Source: CAIQQQ01 sp040399685
GTDB taxonomy: Bacteria; Pseudomonadota; Alphaproteobacteria; Acetobacterales; Acetobacteraceae
DNA length: 64,000 nucleotides
Direction: 5' to 3'
NCBI GenBank assembly: GCA_040399685.1
Contig: JBBART010000025.1
Span: 12,617 to 76,616, forward strand
Shown here: one piece after another, positions 59,439 to 64,000 of the stretch
Layout of the letters: the number at the start of each line of letters is the position of its first letter
How positions within the stretch are numbered: position 1 is the first letter of the stretch
Position numbers and translations under genes: made by a program
The notes under the pieces: generated by a model
What the model was told of the DNA's origin: nothing
Databases searched by the model: none
Seen by the model: the letters and a program-made list of their open reading frames with translations, nothing else

Positions 59439-60839
59439 CTACTGAGCCAAATCTGCCAGCGGCTCGTTGTCGAGCCCATAGCGATTAAGCTTCATGTAGA
59501 GGCTTTGCCTGCTGAGACCAAGCAACTCAGCAGTCGCCGTCCGGTTGCCGTCGGCACATTCCAAGGCTGCGGAAATATAATGCCGCTCGATCAGGCCCAC
59601 GGCTTCCTTGACCAGCGTCGGCAGCGATGTTTGCCCAAGACCGTCCGCCACCACTCCGAGTGCGCCGAGCAATGCCTGCCCGTTGCCAAGATGCGTCGGT
59701 GAGACGCCACGGACCAAATGGCCCGAGGCCGTCCGCGACGACACATCACGAATGATCAGACTGATGAAGCGCGGGTCCAGCTCGACGTCACCGGAGGCGG
59801 ATATCTCCACATCGATCTCAGTCTCAAGCTCGCGCTGCAGGGAGGTTGCAAACAGGCGCACATATTGGTCGCGCCGCACGCAGGCCAGCAGCACCAGCAT
59901 GTCCGCACCCGGGCGCGACAACCAGCGCCCAAGATTTTCGCCAAGCACCTGGGCCGTTTTCCCTGCGTGGATGAGCCCGAGGAATGCCGGATTGGTGTGC
60001 AGCACCCCACCATCCTGGTCCACCACAACGAACGCATCGGGAAGGCGCTCAACCAGTTCGTCAATCGGAAGCTTGCTGCCCTCTTCCCACGCGGAAGTCG
60101 GCCCAACGGCAACGGGCGCGATGGCAGACATGGGCGCAAGCTGCAACAGAAACACGCTGCCGGGCTCAGATGACATCATCGACGCCCGCATCGTCCAGGC
60201 CGCGCGGTCCATGCCCATATGCACCACAACTCCCGGCGCCCGCCCCTGTCCACGCACCCGTTCCAGCATGGCGCGAACAGCAGCGTGTTCAAGACGCGGC
60301 AAGGCCGGCATGAAATCCTGGCCCGGCGTGAGGCCGAGCGTCCGCAGCGCGGCGAGGTTGGCCTCGATGACCCGCAGGCCATCGGCACTGACCACGAGCA
60401 CGACCTCGCTCGATGTGTCGAACAACATCCGATAGCGCGTCTCAACCTCGCGCAGTTTCCAGTAGTCCTGCTCGCGCGCCTGGTGCGCGGCAACCAGCCG
60501 ATTCTGCAGGTCGGTCACAACATGCAGGTGCCGGCCGATGGCGATCAGCCCGGCATCGCCGCCCAGCCGGATGGTGGAATATTCCACCGGCAGTTCCAGC
60601 CCATCGGGAAATCGTTGGTTGACCATGCGATAGGCCGAAACCCCGCTGGTGCGGGCAACCTGCAACATCTGGTGCACGCTGGCGCTGCCGCCGCCGCCCA
60701 CCGTATCGCTCCAGGACCGACCGACCCATGCGTCCAGATCAATGGCCGGCACGCCATCAGCGAACGTCACGCCTCGGATGGTGCCATCGAGGTCGAGTTG
60801 GAGCGTGATGTCGGGTTGGGATATAGTGAGGCCGGTCAT
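59439..60839 (-). CDS. ppsR: PpsR/CrtJ-family transcriptional repressor
   Basis: A 466-residue redox- and light-responsive repressor of photosystem and tetrapyrrole genes. Three PAS-like domains precede a Fis-type helix-turn-helix at the C-terminus (RTATAELLGLSRQSLYMKL, residues 433-451). Cys428 is just before the recognition helices, in the place of the redox-active HTH Cys of Rhodobacter PpsR. The only other Cys is 320, in a PAS domain. Upstream are a TATAAT and a TGT-N12-ACA operator, implying autorepression. bphP follows closely. Confidence 0.92.
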   Translation of the reverse strand: MTGLTISQPDITLQLDLDGTIRGVTFADGVPAIDLDAWVGRSWSDTVGGGGSASVHQMLQVARTSGVSAYRMVNQRFPDGLELPVEYSTIRLGGDAGLIAIGRHLHVVTDLQNRLVAAHQAREQDYWKLREVETRYRMLFDTSSEVVLVVSADGLRVIEANLAALRTLGLTPGQDFMPALPRLEHAAVRAMLERVRGQGRAPGVVVHMGMDRAAWTMRASMMSSEPGSVFLLQLAPMSAIAPVAVGPTSAWEEGSKLPIDELVERLPDAFVVVDQDGGVLHTNPAFLGLIHAGKTAQVLGENLGRWLSRPGADMLVLLACVRRDQYVRLFATSLQRELETEIDVEISASGDVELDPRFISLIIRDVSSRTASGHLVRGVSPTHLGNGQALLGALGVVADGLGQTSLPTLVKEAVGLIERHYISAALECADGNRTATAELLGLSRQSLYMKLNRYGLDNEPLADLAQ

Positions 60840-60872
60840 ACGCGAACACCTGCGCCTGATTTCGTCAGTGGA

Positions 60873-60878
60873 ATTATA
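60873..60878 (-). promoter_or_regulatory. -10 element of the ppsR promoter
   Basis: Read on the minus strand, TATAAT lies 33 bases upstream of the ppsR start. It is a perfect consensus -10. No good -35 is present at 16-18 bases; that position is occupied by the PpsR operator. This fits a promoter controlled by PpsR rather than a strong constitutive one. Confidence 0.6.
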
Positions 60879-60889
60879 CGAAACTGTTT

Positions 60890-60907
60890 TGTAAACTAGC
60901 CCTTACA
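60890..60907. promoter_or_regulatory. PpsR operator upstream of ppsR (TGT-N12-ACA)
   Basis: An 18-base site with TGTAA and TTACA arms around an eight-base centre. It matches the PpsR/CrtJ consensus TGT-N12-ACA. It starts 12 bases upstream of the TATAAT and covers the -35 position, so bound PpsR should block polymerase. Suggests negative autoregulation of ppsR-bphP-hemO. A second, imperfect TGT-N11-ACA (about 60933-60949) is nearby. Confidence 0.7.
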
Positions 60908-61030
60908 CAAAAGATACTGGTCCGTGTTCGAAGCGAAAACATTTCCATCGATCGTGTCAGGCCTGATGCCGCACGCTGCCTTTCATTCGATGGAACACCC
61001 TTCACACATACCACAAAAAAGATAACAAAA

Positions 61031-62242
61031 TCAGGCCGCTCTGCAAAGATCGAGCCGCGACCATGCAGACGACAACGACTGCACCAGATGTTCCAGATCA
61101 GAATCGGTGTGTAATGGCCCAGGTGTCAGACGCAGTCGCTCGGTGCCCCGCGCCACGGTTGGGTAATTGATAGGCTGCACATACACGCCATAATCTTCCA
61201 GCAGCATGTCGCTCAGCTCCTTGCAGCGCACCGGATCGCCCACCATCACGGGCACGATATGGCTCGAATTGTTCAGATGCGGCAGTCCGGCCGCGTCGAG
61301 CAGCACGCGCAGGCGGGCCGCCTGGGCCTGCTGCCCCTCGCGCTCGACCGAACTGGATTTCAGATAGCGGATACTGGCGGTGGCTCCTGCGGCAATCGCC
61401 GGCGGCAGGGCGGTGGTGAAAATGAACCCGGACGAAAAGCTGCGCACGAAATCGCACATCGCCTCGGAGCCTGCGATGTAGCCGCCAACCACACCGAATG
61501 CCTTGGCCAAGGTGCCCTCGATCACGTCAATCCGGTGCGCCTGGCCCTCGCGCTCAGACACGCCGCCGCCACGCGGACCATACATGCCAACGGCGTGAAC
61601 CTCGTCCAGATAGGTCAGCGCCTGATATTTGTCCGCCAGGTCACAGATCTCGCGAATCGGCGCGATGTCCCCATCCATCGAATAGACACTCTCAAAGGCG
61701 ATCAGCTTGGCCCGTCCCGGCTCCACGGCTTGCAGCTTCCGCTCCAGATCGGCCAGGTCGTTATGCGCCCAGATCACGGTTTCCGCCCGGCTGTGGCGGA
61801 TACCCTCGATCATGGAGGCGTGATTGGACGCATCCGACAGGATCACACAGTTCGGCAGTCGCGAGGCCAGCGTGCTCAACGTCGCCCAGTTGGATACGTA
61901 GCCGGAGGTGAACAGCAAGGCCGCCTCCTTGCCATGCAGATCGGCCAACTCGGCTTCGAGGATCACGTGGTGGTGATTGGTGCCGGCGATGTTGCGGGTG
62001 CCGCCCGCCCCTGCCCCGCACGAATCCAGCGCTTCATGCATCGCCGCCAGCACGTCCGGATGCTGGCCCATGCCGAGATAGTCGTTCGAGCACCATACCG
62101 TGACCTCGGACACGCCGTGGTTCCCATAGCGCCGCGCCTTTGGAAAGCTGCCGGCCTGGCGTTCGAGGTCGGCGAACACGCGGTAACGCCCCTCGCGGCG
62201 AAGGCCGTCGAGTTGTGTGCCGAAGAACGCTTCGTAGTCCAT
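61031..62242 (-). CDS. hemA: 5-aminolevulinate synthase (ALAS)
   Basis: First enzyme of the C4 (Shemin) route to tetrapyrroles: condenses glycine with succinyl-CoA to 5-aminolevulinate. The 403-residue PLP enzyme has DYLGMGQHP, GAGAGGTRNIAGT, the Asp-containing DEVHAVGMYGPRGGG block, and the PLP Lys in TLAKAFGVVGG. The ATG at 62242 follows a strong GGAGG. It lies 191 bases upstream of ppsR on the same strand and may supply heme for bacteriochlorophyll or for the phytochrome chromophore. No PpsR site is visible in its own upstream region. Confidence 0.95.
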   Translation of the reverse strand: MDYEAFFGTQLDGLRREGRYRVFADLERQAGSFPKARRYGNHGVSEVTVWCSNDYLGMGQHPDVLAAMHEALDSCGAGAGGTRNIAGTNHHHVILEAELADLHGKEAALLFTSGYVSNWATLSTLASRLPNCVILSDASNHASMIEGIRHSRAETVIWAHNDLADLERKLQAVEPGRAKLIAFESVYSMDGDIAPIREICDLADKYQALTYLDEVHAVGMYGPRGGGVSEREGQAHRIDVIEGTLAKAFGVVGGYIAGSEAMCDFVRSFSSGFIFTTALPPAIAAGATASIRYLKSSSVEREGQQAQAARLRVLLDAAGLPHLNNSSHIVPVMVGDPVRCKELSDMLLEDYGVYVQPINYPTVARGTERLRLTPGPLHTDSDLEHLVQSLSSAWSRLDLCRAA

Positions 62243-62547
62243 AGAAGCCTCCAGAAGAGAGCGAAGATACGTCACGCAGAGCCCAGGCTCGGCGATCGTT
62301 CCGCACGAAACCAATGACGCAGTGCCTTAGCATAGCCGACACCATCATTCCCACCGCCACCTGGATCAGCAGCAATGCGTAGATGGGGCGTTGCCGATTG
62401 ACGCGACCACCACGGTGTTGGGCGCGTGACGTGGTCGATCGGTCTGGATTTCAATACCGTGCTGGAACATATGCCTCACGCGGCATCATACCTTGCAGCA
62501 GCAACCGGTTGGGTTTGAGATCGCGCGCCCAACCAAGAAGGTACGAC
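62243..62547. other. 305-base divergent gap between hemA and glutathione transferase gene
   Basis: Both flanking genes point outwards, so promoters for each should lie here. I found no PpsR-type TGT-N12-ACA site, no terminator and no open reading frame that I can support. Confidence 0.6.
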
Positions 62548-63231
62548 ATGATCAAATTCTATTACCACCCATCGCCGAACCCGCTGAAGGTCGCCTTGTT
62601 CCTTGAGGAGACAGGGCTTCCGTATGAGGTGATTCCAGTCGACACCCGCAAGGGCGAGCAGCACAGCCCGGAATTCCTGAAGATCAACCCGAACGCCAAG
62701 ACCCCCGCCATTACCGATGGCGACGTGCGGGTGTTCGACAGCAACGCCATCATGCTCTACCTCGCCGAGAAAACCGGCCAGTTCCAGCCAGATGTCGCCC
62801 TCCGCGGCGAGACGCTGTCGTGGATGATGTTCGTGGCAACCGGCATCGGCCCCTATTCCGGCCAGGCGGTGCATTTCAAGCACTTCGCGCCGGAACCCAA
62901 GGAATACGCCGTCAACCGCTATCTGTTTGAAGCCGAGCGGCATTTCGGCATCCTGGATGCCCATTTGGCCACGCATCACTGGATGGTGGGCGACAGCTAT
63001 TCGATCGTCGACATGTCGGTCTGGGGTTGGGAGCGGGTTGTGCCGTTCATCCTCGGCGCCGACGCATGGACGAAGCTGCCGAACCTGAAGCGCCACTTCG
63101 ACGAAGTGAGCGCCCGCCCGGCTGCCGTGCGCGCCAGCGCGCTGAAGGACAAATACACCTTCAAAACCGACGTGGATGAGGACGCGCGCAAGCACCTGTT
63201 CCCGCAGAACGCCCGACTGAACGTGGCCTAA
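62548..63231 (+). CDS. Glutathione S-transferase family protein
   Basis: A 227-residue GST. The N-terminal thioredoxin-like domain starts with FYYHPSPNPLKVALFLEE, contains NPNAKTPAI (cis-Pro segment) and FDSNAIMLYLAEK (glutathione gamma-glutamyl site). The C-terminal helical domain has SIVDMSVWGWERV. Resembles the YfcG/Ure2p-like Nu-class group, which act as disulfide reductases, but the exact activity is not predictable. AAGAAGG precedes the start. Confidence 0.9.
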   Translation: MIKFYYHPSPNPLKVALFLEETGLPYEVIPVDTRKGEQHSPEFLKINPNAKTPAITDGDVRVFDSNAIMLYLAEKTGQFQPDVALRGETLSWMMFVATGIGPYSGQAVHFKHFAPEPKEYAVNRYLFEAERHFGILDAHLATHHWMVGDSYSIVDMSVWGWERVVPFILGADAWTKLPNLKRHFDEVSARPAAVRASALKDKYTFKTDVDEDARKHLFPQNARLNVA

Positions 63232-63244
63232 TCCACCTCCAGGA

Positions 63245-63270
63245 GAGCCGGCCGACACGTCGGCCGGCTC
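63245..63270 (+). terminator. Hairpin after the glutathione transferase gene
   Basis: A perfect 12-bp GC-rich stem (GAGCCGGCCGAC) with a two-base AC loop begins 13 bases after the stop codon. No T-run follows; it may act with Rho. Confidence 0.55.
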
Positions 63271-63331
63271 CAATCTGCCGACGGCGAGGATTATTTCCGT
63301 CACGCACAGTGCAGCTTTTCTCGAAGCAGGC

Positions 63332-63359
63332 TTGATCTGTGCGCCGCCGCTGTTATGGT
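63332..63359 (+). promoter_or_regulatory. Likely sigma70 promoter of tRNA-Ser
   Basis: TTGATC and TATGGT hexamers are separated by 16 bases and end 15 bases before the tRNA 5' end. The position fits a short leader transcript. The match to consensus is moderate. Confidence 0.4.
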
Positions 63360-63374
63360 CCGCCTCCGCACGCC

Positions 63375-63464
63375 GGAGAGTTGGCCGAGCGGCTTAAGGC
63401 GCACGCTTGGAAAGCGTGTGTGCGTGAAAGCGTACCGTGGGTTCGAATCCCACACTCTCCGCCA
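63375..63464 (+). tRNA. tRNA-Ser (anticodon GGA)
   Basis: The 90-base gene, with encoded CCA, has a seven-pair acceptor stem (GGAGAGT with ACTCTCC) and a G discriminator. The anticodon stem CACGC/GCGTG closes a loop TTGGAAA, so the anticodon is GGA (codons TCC and TCT). A long variable arm and the T loop GTTCGAATC are as expected for serine tRNA. Sequence after the 3' end turns mobile-element-like, so it may mark an integration site. Confidence 0.97.
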
Positions 63465-63730
63465 GTTTGTTATCCTAACATGCTGATTTATCGACGGAAA
63501 ATTCAGAACGATAATCTTCTACCCACAATCCTACCCCCAAGCAGTGCTGCGGCGGCTCCGTACGTGTAACAGGAACTCGCCCGAGCTGTGGATGTAACAA
63601 GGGAGTCAGGCACGATCGTGGCGTGGATCGACAAATCAATGGTATGCTGCGGCTATTGGAGCCCCGACTCAACGCATACTGGCATCGATCGGTGCTGGGA
63701 CCTTTAGCCAACATACAGCAGTCGCACTTT
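63465..63730. other. Gene-free stretch downstream of tRNA-Ser
   Basis: I see no supported gene in these 266 bases. The base composition is lower in G+C than the housekeeping regions and the stretch leads into an insertion-sequence end, so it is likely the start of an accessory region. I did not find a repeat of the tRNA 3' end inside the window. Confidence 0.5.
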
Positions 63731-63945
63731 TGATCTGCCCCCGACAAACTGGATCGTTTTTGGTTAGAGTTTTCCGCGCGGCTTCCCTCGGCTGGAAGGA
63801 GCGGAGACCGATGAAGGCATCGGCATTTTCGGACGCACAAAAGGCGTTCATTTTAAAACAAGGGGCTGACGGGATCCCGGTCGCGGATATCTGTCGCAAG
63901 GCGGGAATCAGCCAGGCGACCTACTTCAACTGGAAGAAGAAATAC
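63731..63945 (+). mobile_element. Remnant of an IS3-family insertion sequence
   Basis: The block begins with TGATCTGCCCCC, a TG-ended terminus of the type seen in IS3-family elements, then has a Shine-Dalgarno region and the start of an OrfA. The rest of the element, including OrfB, is missing up to the break at about 63946. Confidence 0.6.
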
Positions 63946-63948
63946 TGA
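63811..63948 (+). pseudogene. Truncated IS3-family transposase OrfA
   Basis: Encodes only 45 residues: the N-terminal helix-turn-helix of an IS3 OrfA (FSDAQKAFILKQGADGIPVADICRKAGIS, in pieces, then TYFNWKKKY). Normal OrfA proteins continue for about 40-60 more residues with a leucine zipper. Here the frame ends in a TGA that may belong to the terminus of a second element (TGAGCTGCTGCC). Translation starts at ATG 63811 behind GAAGGAG. Confidence 0.75.
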
Positions 63949-64000
63949 GCTGCTGCCGGTTTCGCGGACACCGTCTTTAAGCCGCCGCTGCCATCCGCTC
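63946..64000. mobile_element. Possible terminus of a second insertion sequence inserted into the first
   Basis: From TGAGCTGCTGCC onward the sequence no longer matches IS3 OrfA and has a GGTTTCGCGGACACC run that looks like an insertion-sequence end. The element would continue beyond the window, so identity and limits are guesses. Confidence 0.4.

Noticed and set aside
61031..62242. hemA treated as a direct PpsR target
   Set aside because: No TGT-N12-ACA was found in the hemA upstream gap. Only the ppsR promoter has a good site, so hemA control by PpsR is not claimed.
63475..63840. Possible minus-strand protein of 121 residues beside the IS remnant
   Set aside because: Composition is Arg/Cys/Pro-rich, there is no family signal or ribosome site, and it overlaps the IS terminus.

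Overview
The window is a gene-dense (G+C-rich) stretch of an alphaproteobacterial chromosome. The GcrA cell-cycle regulator, the ctaCDB-ctaG cytochrome oxidase cluster, an ALAS-type hemA, the argD-argF-hslO neighbourhood and the SapC-family gene point to Alphaproteobacteria. A member of Rhodospirillales/Acetobacteraceae seems most likely. A PpsR-bacteriophytochrome pair suggests a phototroph or a close relative of one (Rhodopila, Rhodovastum, Acidiphilium or Roseomonas type). The genus is inference; no rRNA or other direct taxonomic marker is present.

Layout. 1-4.4 kb: ctaC-ctaD-ctaB-(small coxF-like)-ctaG, aa3-type cytochrome c oxidase and its assembly, minus strand. 4.5-6.2 kb: gcrA and an acetamidase/formamidase. 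6.3-9.0 kb: tightly overlapping tatA-mtnB-mtnD-mtnC-bluB (methionine salvage plus lower-ligand synthesis for cobalamin). 9.1-11.4 kb: CHAP lipoprotein, then recX-azlC-azlD. 11.6-17.1 kb: argD-argF, an MFS transporter with a GNAT gene, hslO and a lipoprotein. 17.1-27.1 kb: SapC-family protein, stand-alone CinA/PncC, a PHB-depolymerase-type esterase, glnE-bcp, a large AsmA-like protein and a haloacid dehalogenase. 27.1-33.0 kb: a branched-chain-amino-acid-type ABC transporter (livG-livF, two tandem substrate-binding proteins, livH, livM), divergent from a MaoC hydratase and a CitE-like lyase (33.1-34.5 kb). 34.6-43.5 kb: a complete tripartite RND efflux operon with two different inner-membrane pumps (MdtABC type). 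43.5-48.7 kb: alpha/beta hydrolase, DEAD-box helicase, glutaryl-CoA dehydrogenase and an RNA (uracil-C5) methyltransferase. 48.7-49.0 kb: a small AT-richer island between two identical palindromic repeats. 49.0-55.4 kb: a complete SUF iron-sulfur operon headed by its Rrf2 regulator. 55.6-56.5 kb: an SDR gene. 56.5-62.2 kb: the light-sensing cluster hemA, ppsR, bphP, hemO. 62.5-64.0 kb: a glutathione transferase, tRNA-Ser(GGA), and a broken IS3-type insertion sequence at the edge.

The most interesting block is 56.5-62.2 kb. It encodes the first enzyme of tetrapyrrole synthesis, a heme oxygenase that can make biliverdin, a bacteriophytochrome with a PAS output and no kinase domain, and its likely partner repressor PpsR. 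A textbook PpsR operator (TGT-N12-ACA) lies just upstream of a perfect TATAAT in front of ppsR, so the set reads as an autoregulated far-red light switch with its own chromophore supply. Other points of note are the 30-nt palindromic repeats around a foreign-looking 64-codon gene, a second family of palindromes abutting gene ends, the tandem duplication of the Liv binding protein, and two possible nested insertion sequences downstream of tRNA-Ser.
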